Shown in pieces: positions 1 to 8,784 of a DNA stretch of 64,000 nt (positions are counted from its first letter, which is position 1; every line of letters starts with the position of its first letter). Under the pieces are notes generated by a model. It did no database searches, was not told where the DNA came from, and saw nothing but the letters and a program-made list of their open reading frames with translations. This DNA comes from Murinocardiopsis flavida (GTDB lineage Bacteria > Actinomycetota > Actinomycetes > Streptosporangiales > Streptosporangiaceae), in NCBI RefSeq assembly GCF_003014485.1, contig NZ_PYGA01000024.1, positions 1 to 64,000 on the forward strand, given 5' to 3'. A program made the position numbers and the translations under genes.

Positions 1-81
1 CCGCCCGCGGAGTTCGAGGCCGATCACTACCAGCGGGAGTTCGGGTCAGCAGAGGATAGAGCGTTGGTTCCGAGCCTCTAA
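1..81 (+). mobile_element. IS3-family transposase, C-terminal end only
   Basis: Frame 1 is open from the window edge to a TAA at 79-81 and encodes PPAEFEADHYQREFGSAEDR followed by ALVPSL. The PAEFEA.(Y/H)Y block close to the stop is the usual C-terminus of IS3-type (rve core, OrfB) transposases in actinomycetes. The DDE catalytic part would lie upstream of the window. The stop is only 44 nt before the first CRISPR repeat, so the IS end must lie in or next to the array leader. The call rests on a short motif seen directly plus family knowledge. Confidence 0.6.
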
Positions 82-125
82 AGAACCCGGCACGGAACAC
101 GGTGCTGCGCAACACCCTGACCACG
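82..125 (+). other. Residual leader-side DNA before the CRISPR array
   Basis: Only 44 nt separate the transposase stop codon from repeat 1. A type I-E leader is normally longer and AT-rich and carries the promoter and integration signals. This stretch is GC-rich and shows no clear promoter. It probably contains the right end of the IS and at most a stub of the original leader. Confidence 0.4.
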
Positions 126-1130
126 CTGCTCTCCACGCGGGTGGAGGTGAACCGGCGAACGGTCGCAGTGATGCGGGCTGATCATGCTGCTCTCCACGCG
201 GGTGGAGGTGAACCGTACATGCAGGACCTGAAGACCAACTGAATGAACTGCTCTCCACGCGGGTGGAGGTGAACCGTCCCCCGTGTCCGCCGACGCTTCC
301 CGGACCCTCTGCTCTCCACGCGGGTGGAGGTGAACCGCGCTGCGCGAAGCCACCGCCGAGCAGGTACGCCTGCTCTCCACGCGGGTGGAGGTGAACCGGG
401 GTTCACGCAGTCGGCGTTCTGGTCGGCAGACTGCTCTCCACGCGGGTGGAGGTGAACCGACCTCGGCCGTGGGGAACTCCCGGCCGACACGCTGCTCTCC
501 ACGCGGGTGGAGGTGAACCGCCGTCGTCGCGGGCACGCAGGAAGTCCTTGCGCTGCTCTCCACGCGGGTGGAGGTGAACCGCATGGTGTACCAACTGCGG
601 CCCTATCGCTATCCTGCTCTCCACGCGGGTGGAGGTGAACCGCCGCTTTGGGTTTTGGCTTGATTAGGGCTCTGCTGCTCTCCACGCGGGTGGAGGTGAA
701 CCGACCACCACCGCTACCAACCTCGCCTGGTGCATCTGCTCTCCACGCGGGTGGAGGTGAACCGTCCGTCGTCTCACGGGGAGCGGTCGCCGCCCGCTGC
801 TCTCCACACGGGTGGAGGTGAACCGGTGAAACAGGCAGATGTGCAAGATTTGGTGAACTGCTCTCCACGCGGGTGGAGGTGAACCGGACGGGATGACGAT
901 GGCGAGGCTGTAGCCGAGCTACTCTCCACGCGGGTGGAGGTGAACCGAAGGTCAGGGCGGCGCGCAGCCACTCGGGTACCTGTTCTCCACGCGGGTGGAG
1001 GTGAACCGAGTTACACGGTGGGCCGGCTCGCCGACTTCTGCTGTTCTCCACGCGGGTGGAGGTGAACCGCAGCACCTGAGCCACCTGGAACAGCTCCTCA
1101 CCTGCTCTCCACACGGGTGGAGGTGAACCG
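126..1130 (+). CRISPR. Type I-E CRISPR array, 17 repeats and 16 spacers
   Basis: A 29-nt repeat, starting CTGCTCTCCACGCGGGTGG and ending AGGTGAACCG, recurs every 61 nt at 126, 187, 248 and so on to 1102, so every spacer is 32 nt. CTCCAC and GTGGAG form the internal hairpin. Length, hairpin and the AACCG end match type I-E repeats (E. coli repeats end AAACCG), which gives transcription on the + strand with the leader on the left. Repeat variants cluster on the right: CACACGGG at 797 and 1102, CTACTC at 919, CTGTTC at 980 and 1041. That is expected of the old, leader-distal end. No cas gene is present in the window. Confidence 0.97.
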
Positions 1131-1323
1131 AGGACCGGTGGTGGTCCGTTTTCACCCGACGATCAGCCGTGACCCAGGTCTCCCACAGCAAGGTAACCGA
1201 TGTAGGTTTATCCGGGGCCTCGGCATGGAAGTGCACGTCACCGTTAATCACCCCGGCCTGCACGCCGTAGTGGGAACCTGAAACCGTGTTTGTCACGTGC
1301 AGACCGCTGTCTTCGATACCCAT
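1131..1323 (-). pseudogene. Remnant of a STAND/NB-ARC protein, N-terminus only
   Basis: From the ATG at 1323 the - strand reads MGIEDSGLHVTNTVSG, then a GVQAGVINGDVHFH block, before running into the last CRISPR repeat. The same GxV.G.VhFH block opens the intact STAND protein at 5722 (GSVYGGVHFH) and a weaker form opens the one at 18749 (QAGTIHGPVTV). In actinomycete NB-ARC/TPR proteins this short block precedes the ATPase domain. Here the ATPase is missing and its place is taken by the CRISPR array, so I read this as a truncated gene. No good ribosome binding site precedes the ATG. Confidence 0.5.
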
Positions 1324-1356
1324 ATCGCGGAATAGTAGATGGTGTCTCTGGCGGCG

Positions 1357-1575
1357 AGTGTCGCGACTGCTACGGGGAGTAGCAATACGGGGTTCGCCAG
1401 ATCGTCCGGCACTCCCTGCAAAGTCCTCATCGCTCCTACGAGGAACTGCAACTCGTTCTCGTATTCGACGAACCCGACTGCGGGCAATCCTTATCGTTCC
1501 TACGAGGTGCAGCAATGGCAGCAGGCGGGCGGGGCCATCCTAGGTGTCCGTATAGCTCCCACGAGGGGAAATCGA
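1357..1575 (+). CRISPR. Degenerate second CRISPR array, about 4 repeat units
   Basis: A 30-nt unit at 1423-1452, starting GTCCTCATCGCTCCTACGAG and ending AACTGCAAC, has a clear copy at 1487-1516 (23 of 30 identical by eye). Weaker copies are at 1546-1575 (good over the first 21 nt, 3' part lost) and 1357-1386 (about 16 of 30). The gaps are 36, 34 and 29 nt. CCTCAT.GC..CTACGAGG carries the short inverted repeat typical of the 30-nt repeats I recall from actinobacterial type III and I-B/I-C loci. Irregular spacing and decay at both ends indicate a dead remnant. Confidence 0.65.
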
Positions 1576-1992
1576 GACCGGTCAAGGGGGTGCACACGCG
1601 CCGTGCCGTCCCGGCTGAGTCCCGTACCGTCGTTGAAGTAGCGGCTGGTGTGAGCTGAGTACTGCGAAACCATCGCCATATTATCGCTCGATGATCATTC
1701 GAGAAGAACGAAAGTTGATCTTATCTATCGCCTCGACCGAGTGAGTGATGCAAGTGCAGTCAGCGTTTGCATTGCGAGTGCATTTGCATATGCGTCACCG
1801 TAGCTATTTTGGGTTGACCGATGGGATTCTTCGGCCGATTCTGGTCTGGTTGGTTTAACCGGAGCTGGATGTGATATCCCTGGTGGGCGTGTATGTGCCG
1901 TGGTTCTCCTTTGGTTTCGGCTGTTCTAATAAAATTCCCTGATGCGATTATTGAGATTCCGGAATGTGAGGTCGGGTGAGGGGCGGTCCCAC
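1576..1992. other. Intergenic region before the SARP gene
   Basis: No convincing gene is seen. The stretch is clearly richer in A and T than its surroundings, particularly 1670-1830. It presumably holds the promoter of the regulator starting at 1993. A purine-rich GAGGGG lies about 10 nt before that ATG. Confidence 0.4.
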
Positions 1993-4900
1993 ATGCAGAT
2001 CTGCGTACTTGGATCGATCGAGGCAACCGTCGATGGCCGCCGGGTTGCGGCCCCGCACAAGTCGATGGTCCTCCTCGTCTCGCTCGCGCTGGCTGGCGGG
2101 CGGCCGGTCAGCCCGGAAACCCTCGGGGAACGGCTGTGGGACGGCGACCCCGGATCGACATGGCGTTCTGTACTGCACACCTACATCACCCGGCTGCGGC
2201 GGAGCCTGGAGGCGGCGGGGTACTCGCGCACGCGCCTGAGCCAGAGCACCGCCGGCTACATGCTCGACGTCGCTCCCGACGATGTCGATTGGCTGCGCTT
2301 CTCCGCGCTGCGCTCGCGTGCCGCGGCGCAACTGCGCGGGGGAGAGGTCCACTCCGCCGTTGAGATCCTCGGCGAGGCCCTGCGGCTCTGGCGTGGCGAG
2401 CCGATGCCCGGTTTCCCCGAGCGCTGGGCTGACGACCTGCGCACCACCATGCAACGCGCTCACCAGGCCGCCTTGGCGGCATGGGCACGTGAGGCCCCCC
2501 GCCTGCATCCCCTGGAGGACGTCGCCGACCGGCTTTCGGAGGCGGCCGGACTCTACCCCCTGAACGAGGCGCTCGCGGTCCACCTGATGCGCGCCCTGCA
2601 CGGCGCCGGGCGATCCGCCGATGCCCTCGAGACCTACAACCGGATCCGGCACCGCCTTGTCGAGGAGACTGGCGCGGATCCCCACCCTGATCTTCTCAAA
2701 GCCCACCAGGAGATCATGCGCGGGCAGAATGCCCATGCGCCATCGACTGAGAAGCCGGTTCATCCGCCCGAGCACGACGTGTCCGCGCCGGGCGTCCCGA
2801 TCACCAGCAACCTTCCCCGCGACATCGCCGACTTCGCCGACCGCTCCGCAGACATTGAACGGATCCATCGCACTCTTGACCCTGCCGAAGGAGCGGCCGC
2901 GGCCCGGGTGTGCGTCCTCAGCGGGATGCCCGGGGTAGGAAAGACCAGCCTCGCCGTCCACGCCGCCCACCAGTTGGGTACGAGCTTTCCGGACGGCAGC
3001 CTGATCGTGGAGTTGCACGGCCACCATGAGCACCACCGGCCCTTGAGTACGGAACAGGCATTGGGCCAGTTGATCCAACTGGCCGGCCTGCCCCCGCCCG
3101 CTCCCGGTGACTCGGTCGAGCAGCGTGTCGCTTCCTGGCGCGATCACACTGCGCGTCGGCGACTCCTGCTGGTCCTGGACGACGCCGCCGATGCCGAGCA
3201 GGTGGTGTCGCTTCTGCCGAGCGGGAGCCGGTGCGCGGTGATCATCACCAGTCGGCGCCACCTCCGCGAACTCGACGGTGCCGAGCACCTCAGAGTCGCG
3301 GTGCCCGAGCCCGAGGACGCCGCCCGCGTGTTCACCGCAATCGCGGCGCCGGGCCGCTCCCTGCGCACCGCGGCGCACATCGCGGAGATCGTGCAGCTCT
3401 GCGGTCAACTACCGCTGGCCATGCGGCTGATCGCCACCCGCTTGGACCTGCGCCCGACCTGGGGGGCGACCGAGGTCCTCACCCGGCTGCGCGCCGCCGC
3501 AGACAAGGTGGGCGAATTCCGGTCGGGGCAGCGCCACCTCGACGCGGCCTTCGCCGTGTCACTGCGCAGCCTCAGTTCCCCGGCGCGCGCGGCGTTGCTG
3601 CATCTGGGGTTGCACCCGGCTCCAGTCATCGACCGCCATATCGCCGCAGCGATGCTCGGCCGTAGCCCGGAGGAGGCGGACCTGGTCCTGGAAGAGCTGA
3701 TCGGGGCCTCCCTGCTCGATACCGGCCCCGACATGACCTACCGGCTGCACAGCCTGGTCCAGTCCTTCGCCCTGCGCGCCGCGCGCAGCGAGGTGCCGCC
3801 CATCGAGCAGCACAGCCTGCGCACACGCATGCTGGACGCCTACACCGACATCTGCGCCCGGGCTGATGCGGTGCTCTACCCCTACCGGCTGAGACTCGAC
3901 CGCGAACCTGCGGGCGGTGCCGAGGTCGCACTGCCGAACATGGAGACCAAGGACGCCGCCGCCCGGTGGCTGACGACGCGCCTTCCCACTGTGCTGCTGA
4001 TCATCGACCACGCTGTGGATAACGGGCACCCGCACCACGCCGCGCGCCTAACCCATGTGCTCGCCGAGCACCTTGACGCCCACGGCCCGTGGGAGGCGGC
4101 CGTGGGCCTGCATCGCCGGGCCCTGGAGATTCGCCGGGGCGGCCAGTGCCGACGCGCGACCGCCCAGGCGACCTACGAGCTCGCGCGTGCGCTGCTGCAC
4201 GCCGGCAGTATCGACGAGGCCGACCGGTGCATCCACACCGCGGCGCAGTTGTGGGGCGATCTCGGCGACCTGGTGGGTCAAGCGTGGGTGCTCGATCAAC
4301 AAGGCGTGACCGCCTCCGTTGCAGGCGCCTACGCCCGCGCGATCGACCTCCATCGGAAAGCCCAGGCGCTATTCGAACAAGGGCTCCACCGCTTCGGCAT
4401 CGCTCTCAGCCTGGACCGCAGAGGCTTGTGCCACCTGCGCACTGGAGCCTTCCACGAGGCGATCGCCGCCCACAGCGACGCGCTCCGCCACCACACCCTG
4501 CTCGGCGACCCCGATACCGCGATCACCGCGAAGATCCATCTGGCCGGGGCCTATCACGGACTCGGATACCACCGCGAATCCACCGCATTGAGCCTGGAAG
4601 CACTTAAGGGAGTCCGCGCACTCGGCGACCGGCGACGCGAAGGGATAATCATGACCAATCTCGGTGAAATCGCCTCATACCGTGAAAGGAACGAGCAGGC
4701 GTTCTCCCATTTCCACGCGGCATTGGATATCCACCGGGAGGTCCACGACCCATGGACAGAAGCGGTCACCTTGAGTAATCTCGGCCGCGTGCACCTGAAA
4801 TTCGGACAACTCGCCGAGGCGACGCAGTGCTTCGACGACAGTCAGCGCCTGTGCGCGACCTATGTAAACCCCGGCATCAGCGTGGAGACACTGCTGGGCC

Positions 4901-5160
4901 TGGGCGAGGTCGAGATGACCAACGGCCGCACCGAGGCCGCCCATGCGCTCTTTGCGCGCGCCCACGACGAGGCCGACCTGGCAGGACTGCGCCATGAGCG
5001 CGGCAAGGCGCTCACCGCGTTAGGACGCGTGCTCCTGGACACGGGCTCGCCCGACGACGCGCGCCTGCGTTGGGAACTCGCCGAGCAGGTCTTCACCGAA
5101 CTCAGTGCGCCGGAGGCTGACAGCGTCCGGATAATGCTCGACATGCTGCACGAAGCATAG
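1993..5160 (+). CDS. AfsR/SARP-type transcriptional regulator (winged helix, BTAD, NB-ARC, TPR)
   Basis: The 1055-aa protein starts MQICVLGSIEATVDG, the classic opening of the OmpR-like winged-helix domain of SARPs (about residues 1-90). A bacterial transcription-activation domain (about 95-245), an NB-ARC ATPase with Walker A GMPGVGKTS (about 308-316) and Walker B LLLVLDDAAD (about 389), and TPR repeats from about residue 690 follow. Family members bind direct repeats and activate biosynthetic operons, with ATP controlling oligomerisation. The ATG at 1993 is chosen over an upstream in-frame start because GAGGGG precedes it and the domain starts there. A TTA codon at 5020-5022 could make it dependent on bldA if this host uses that switch. 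The neighbours do not name its target. Confidence 0.9.
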   Translation: MQICVLGSIEATVDGRRVAAPHKSMVLLVSLALAGGRPVSPETLGERLWDGDPGSTWRSVLHTYITRLRRSLEAAGYSRTRLSQSTAGYMLDVAPDDVDWLRFSALRSRAAAQLRGGEVHSAVEILGEALRLWRGEPMPGFPERWADDLRTTMQRAHQAALAAWAREAPRLHPLEDVADRLSEAAGLYPLNEALAVHLMRALHGAGRSADALETYNRIRHRLVEETGADPHPDLLKAHQEIMRGQNAHAPSTEKPVHPPEHDVSAPGVPITSNLPRDIADFADRSADIERIHRTLDPAEGAAAARVCVLSGMPGVGKTSLAVHAAHQLGTSFPDGSLIVELHGHHEHHRPLSTEQALGQLIQLAGLPPPAPGDSVEQRVASWRDHTARRRLLLVLDDAADAEQVVSLLPSGSRCAVIITSRRHLRELDGAEHLRVAVPEPEDAARVFTAIAAPGRSLRTAAHIAEIVQLCGQLPLAMRLIATRLDLRPTWGATEVLTRLRAAADKVGEFRSGQRHLDAAFAVSLRSLSSPARAALLHLGLHPAPVIDRHIAAAMLGRSPEEADLVLEELIGASLLDTGPDMTYRLHSLVQSFALRAARSEVPPIEQHSLRTRMLDAYTDICARADAVLYPYRLRLDREPAGGAEVALPNMETKDAAARWLTTRLPTVLLIIDHAVDNGHPHHAARLTHVLAEHLDAHGPWEAAVGLHRRALEIRRGGQCRRATAQATYELARALLHAGSIDEADRCIHTAAQLWGDLGDLVGQAWVLDQQGVTASVAGAYARAIDLHRKAQALFEQGLHRFGIALSLDRRGLCHLRTGAFHEAIAAHSDALRHHTLLGDPDTAITAKIHLAGAYHGLGYHRESTALSLEALKGVRALGDRRREGIIMTNLGEIASYRERNEQAFSHFHAALDIHREVHDPWTEAVTLSNLGRVHLKFGQLAEATQCFDDSQRLCATYVNPGISVETLLGLGEVEMTNGRTEAAHALFARAHDEADLAGLRHERGKALTALGRVLLDTGSPDDARLRWELAEQVFTELSAPEADSVRIMLDMLHEA

Positions 5161-5263
5161 CAAGGGTAAAAGGCTCGAACTTCGGTTTGTTTCGGCGCTT
5201 TCCTGTGCAAGAATCACTCGTGCGTCCGCCGCGATAACCATTCGCAGTGGCGTTGTCCGGTGA

Positions 5264-5319
5264 CGCGGGGGGACACCCCTTCCCCGTGTTCGGGTAAAGG
5301 GGCATCCCCACGCGCTTTT
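5264..5319 (+). terminator. Rho-independent terminator after the SARP gene
   Basis: A long hairpin has outer arms CGCGGGGGG and CCCCACGCG and inner arms ACCCCTTCCCCG and CGGGTAAAGGGG around a TGTT loop. It is followed by CTTTTCTG, about 100 nt after the stop codon. Confidence 0.65.
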
Positions 5320-5336
5320 CTGTTGTCATCATCCAA

Positions 5337-5377
5337 TTCCCGGCAATTGTGTTTGGGCAAACTGCGAATTGCCGGAA
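5337..5377. repeat. Inverted repeat in the spacer between two regulators
   Basis: TTCCCGGCAATT at 5337-5348 and AATTGCCGGAA at 5367-5377 are complementary apart from one bulged C, with an 18-nt loop. The element lies between the terminators at 5264 and 5523. It may be an operator or part of a small structured RNA. No open reading frame in the 5161-5721 spacer looks real. Confidence 0.5.
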
Positions 5378-5522
5378 AACCATTTAAGGACAATGAATTG
5401 CTCAGGCTAGCATGGCGCACTCTCCTTGTCACCGCGGCTCTCGGGTGGGCGGGCGTGTGGAGTGTGCCCGTGGAATCGATGACGCCTCCCCTGTGAGGCA
5501 TGCTTGAACGAAAAGGAGTTCG

Positions 5523-5554
5523 AAGGGTGGTGCCCGTTCGGGTGCCACCCTTTT
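5523..5554 (+). terminator. Hairpin with a U-tract, about 170 nt before the STAND gene
   Basis: AAGGGTGGTGCCCG, loop TT, and CGGGTGCCACCCTT pair fully if two G-U pairs are allowed, and TT follows. Coming after the SARP terminator and before the next gene, it implies that something is transcribed between 5320 and 5523, or that it attenuates transcription into 5722. Confidence 0.6.
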
Positions 5555-5721
5555 CGTATCCCGAAATCCCTATGGATTGATGGGTTCCTGATGCATGTGC
5601 GGATGCAATGACGTATTCATGTGCATCTGGTTCTCTAGAGAGTTTGTTGGCAATAGGTCCGGAACGCCCAGAAATTCCTATCGCTGTAAAGTACTGATAA
5701 GCGGCGTTGGGGTGGAGGAGT

Positions 5722-7830
5722 ATGTCCCGGTCCGGGAACCAGGAAAACGGGTGGGATCGAAAACCGCGGCTGTCGTCGAACCAGGTCAACGGTGATGTCC
5801 ACGGCGCCGCCCTTCAAACCGGCTCCGTCTACGGCGGCGTCCACTTCCACCACGCCACCACGACCCCCGACTTGCTCCACCAGCTTCCCCCTGTCTCGCC
5901 GCACTTCGTCAACCGCAGCCAAGAGCTGGAGGATATGACGGGCATTGCCACCGAGACGCGCGGTGCGGATCAGACCGTTCTGCTGAGCGTGGCCGGGCTC
6001 GGCGGTATCGGAAAGACCGAACTCGCGGTGCGGTTCCTTCGCCAACTCGGCGGCCGCGTCACTGGACACCTGTTCGTCGACCTACGCGGCTTCGCCCGCG
6101 ATGAGACCATCCAGCCCACCGAAGTCCTTCATCGGTTTCTCCGCGCTCTCGCTGTACCCGCCGGAGCGATTCCACCGGACTTGGCGACCCGGGCCTCCTG
6201 GTGGCGCTCGGCCACCACCGGACGCGGCCTCGGGATCCTTCTAGATAACGTGCTCTCCGCAGCCCAGGTACGCGCCCTGCTGCCCGGCCCCGGATCCCAC
6301 GTCGTCGTCGTGACCTCCCGCGCACGCCTGGCCGGCCTGACGCTGCACGGCGCGCACTTCGTCCACCTCGATCCGTTGGAGACCAGCGACGCAACCGCGC
6401 TGCTGATCCGCCTCACCGCCCGATCGGCCGACACCGCCGATACACACGTGGCCCGCCGGGTCGCCACCCTGTGCGGTGGCCTGCCAATCGCGCTCAACGC
6501 CGTCGGAGTGCAAGCCGCCGGTGGCCTTCCACTGAGTTCTGTGGAGTCGGACCTCGCGCGCCGCGTCAGCCGGCTTTCGGTGCTCAGCCAAGAGGAGGAG
6601 TCGGTGCGCTCGGCCTTCGACCTGTCCTATGACGCGCTTGACGCAGCCACGGCGCGCACCTATCGGCGCCTGGGCTGGCACGTCGGCCCCGACATCACCG
6701 TGCCCGTCGCGAGATCCCTGACTGGCAACACGGAGGTTGAGTGCACACGCGCCTTGCGGACTCTGGCCGCGGCCAGCCTGCTGACCGACCACGGCGGGGG
6801 CCGTTACCGGTTCCACGATCTCCTGGGTCTGCACGCCCGTGACAAAGCCAGGGACGAGGAGACCGCGCTGGCGCGCGACACCGCGCTGCACCGCTTGGCC
6901 ACCGAGCACGCTGAACGTGCTCGTGCAGCCGACCGCACCCTACGCCCCTACGCCGGCCCACCGATGACTCCGACATTCACCTCGCCGGAACAGGCGTTGG
7001 ACTGGCTGGAGTCCGAACGGGCCAACCTCCTCGCCCTGGTGGAGGACGCCGCCTCGCACTCCCACACCGCTGCGGCCCTGGGAATCACCGAAGGATTGTG
7101 GCCGCTCTATCTGCACCGCCGCGACGCCGCTGGCTGGTTGCAGGCAGCCACCGCGACGATGGGACTGATCGATGACCCCCCGACGCGGGCCCGGTTGCTC
7201 AGCAAGCAGGCACTCGCGCTGGGATACCTCCGCCACCACACCGAGGCGCAAACAGCCTTCGACGAGTGCGAACAGATCTGGGAGCAACTCGGTGACACCT
7301 GGCGGGTATCGCAGACCCGCCAGCGCCGCGGGCTCCTCGCCCTGGGCTTAGGACACTCCTCGCGCGCCCTTGAACACTTGCAGGCGGCACGGACACTGCA
7401 AGAAGAATTGGACCAGCCGCACGACCTAGCGATCACCCTGCTGGGCATGGGCAGGGCACTCAACCAGACCGGGCGGGTCCAGGACGCGGCCCCGCTGCTG
7501 CGCCGGGCCGTGGAGACGCTTCAGCGCGTCGGCGACGCCAACCACACCACCCGCGCGACGATCGCGCTGGCCCGGGCCACGATGACCACTCACCAGGACC
7601 AGGCGCTGGGCACGTTGGACGCCGCCCTGAACCAAGCCCAGGAGCGGGGCTCGCTGGTCGCCCAAGCCGAGGCCTACGAAGCACTTGGAGACCTCGCCGC
7701 GTACCGTTCGGATACGACTGGAGCGCGTGCGCACTACGGGAAGGCTGTCCGGCTGCTGATGCAGATGGGATCCACTGACATCGCCGCCCAAATCGAGCAG
7801 CGCGCGGGCCAGTTGGGCAAACACGAGTGA
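5722..7830 (+). CDS. STAND (NB-ARC) ATPase with TPR repeats
   Basis: The 702-aa protein resembles the ATPase and TPR half of AfsR but lacks the SARP DNA-binding domain. Residues about 20-43 carry the short GxVhG.VHFH motif. PHFVNRSQEL precedes the NB-ARC domain with Walker A GLGGIGKTE (about residue 90) and a Walker B-like GLGILLDNV (about 170). TPR-like helices fill the C-terminal half. ATG 5722 follows GGAGGAG with only 1 nt of spacing; TTG 5707 is the one alternative, because TAA at 5698-5700 closes the frame. A TTA codon lies at 7348-7350. The role is probably regulatory signalling, but STAND proteins also act in defence, and nothing here decides between the two. Confidence 0.8.
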   Translation: MSRSGNQENGWDRKPRLSSNQVNGDVHGAALQTGSVYGGVHFHHATTTPDLLHQLPPVSPHFVNRSQELEDMTGIATETRGADQTVLLSVAGLGGIGKTELAVRFLRQLGGRVTGHLFVDLRGFARDETIQPTEVLHRFLRALAVPAGAIPPDLATRASWWRSATTGRGLGILLDNVLSAAQVRALLPGPGSHVVVVTSRARLAGLTLHGAHFVHLDPLETSDATALLIRLTARSADTADTHVARRVATLCGGLPIALNAVGVQAAGGLPLSSVESDLARRVSRLSVLSQEEESVRSAFDLSYDALDAATARTYRRLGWHVGPDITVPVARSLTGNTEVECTRALRTLAAASLLTDHGGGRYRFHDLLGLHARDKARDEETALARDTALHRLATEHAERARAADRTLRPYAGPPMTPTFTSPEQALDWLESERANLLALVEDAASHSHTAAALGITEGLWPLYLHRRDAAGWLQAATATMGLIDDPPTRARLLSKQALALGYLRHHTEAQTAFDECEQIWEQLGDTWRVSQTRQRRGLLALGLGHSSRALEHLQAARTLQEELDQPHDLAITLLGMGRALNQTGRVQDAAPLLRRAVETLQRVGDANHTTRATIALARATMTTHQDQALGTLDAALNQAQERGSLVAQAEAYEALGDLAAYRSDTTGARAHYGKAVRLLMQMGSTDIAAQIEQRAGQLGKHE

Positions 7831-7845
7831 GCCGCAGCAGCGACC

Positions 7846-8784
7846 TCACTGCGCCCACCGGTCGAGGGAGATCCGCACCGGGTGGCTGGCCATCAGCCCT
7901 GCCAGCGCAGCCGCATCCAGATGCCCACGCGAGGGGAACCCGTCGCCGACCTTGTAGGAGGCGTGCACGACCGCCTCGCCCAGCGCCCGGACCGGGTTTC
8001 CGGCCGACAGCCAGGAGTGCAGGAATGTCGGGAACAACGTGTCCCCCGCACCGAGCGTGTTCACCACCGGCCGCGGCGCCTCGGTCACGGCTCGCACCAG
8101 GGTTCCGTCGGCCAACCCCATCACCGCCCCAAGCGCACCGCACCCGATCGCCGTGATGAGGCACCCTGGGTAGGCCGCGAACATCTGCGCGATCCACTCC
8201 TTGGGCGGGCACGGCAGCCGGCGGTGGGAACAGAACACGATGTCGGCGACTTGCAGCCACTTGGCGCGCCGGGGGTCGTTGACGTCGGCGATCACCTGGG
8301 CGTCGAAGGCCACGGGAACACCGAGCCGCCCTGCTACCCCCACCAGTTCCTCGGTGAACGCCGCGGTGCTCAGCACGACCAGGTCGGCGTCGTGGCCGAG
8401 CCGTTCGAAGACCGCACCCGGGTACTTCACCTGGTTGACCTGCTGGTGCAGTGCGAGGTCGGTGTGCTGCCCGCCGTCACCGGTCAGCGACATCGCCAGG
8501 GATGACCCGTCTCCTTCGACTGCGCCCGCACCGAGCAACCCGTAGGCCTCCAGGTCGGCGCGGATCGCCGCACCCGCGATGTCCGTACCGATCACCGTGC
8601 ACAACTCCACCCGCGCTCCCAACGCGCGCAGCGTCTTGGCGACGTTGGCCCCCACACCGGTGACCCCGGCCTCCATCCACTCGGCGAAGCGGATCCGAGC
8701 GGGATCGGGACCGGGAGCGCCTACCCGTGCGACGATCCCGAGGCTGGCCACGCCGGCGACCACGACGTGCGGACTCTCATCCAC
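7846..8784 (-). CDS. PfkB-family (ribokinase-like) sugar kinase
   Basis: The 312-aa protein shows the PfkB C-terminal signature NTLGAGDTLFPTFLHSWL, where GAGD forms the anion hole and supplies the catalytic Asp. The N-terminal region VTGVGANVAKTLRALGA resembles PfkB signature 1 (G-G-x-x-x-N-x-A). The family phosphorylates sugars, nucleosides or small alcohols with ATP; the substrate cannot be read from the sequence. GTG 8784 is preferred because GGAGGTGA sits 6 nt upstream and the conserved region starts right after it. The gene overlaps the end of the transferase gene by 8 nt, so the two are translationally coupled. It ends 15 bp from the convergent STAND gene. Confidence 0.85.
   Translation of the reverse strand: MDESPHVVVAGVASLGIVARVGAPGPDPARIRFAEWMEAGVTGVGANVAKTLRALGARVELCTVIGTDIAGAAIRADLEAYGLLGAGAVEGDGSSLAMSLTGDGGQHTDLALHQQVNQVKYPGAVFERLGHDADLVVLSTAAFTEELVGVAGRLGVPVAFDAQVIADVNDPRRAKWLQVADIVFCSHRRLPCPPKEWIAQMFAAYPGCLITAIGCGALGAVMGLADGTLVRAVTEAPRPVVNTLGAGDTLFPTFLHSWLSAGNPVRALGEAVVHASYKVGDGFPSRGHLDAAALAGLMASHPVRISLDRWAQ

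Noticed and set aside
46-1515. Several long - strand reading frames across the CRISPR array with recurring peptides such as VHLHPRGEQ and RFTSTRVES
   Set aside because: They are translations of the 29-nt repeats; the 61-nt period keeps frames open by chance.
1948-3408. 486-codon - strand frame opposite the SARP gene
   Set aside because: The + strand frame has recognisable winged-helix, BTAD and NB-ARC motifs; the antisense frame has none and reflects GC-rich codon bias.
5260-5496. 78-codon + strand frame in the spacer between the two regulators
   Set aside because: It runs through a terminator hairpin and an inverted repeat and has no ribosome binding site.
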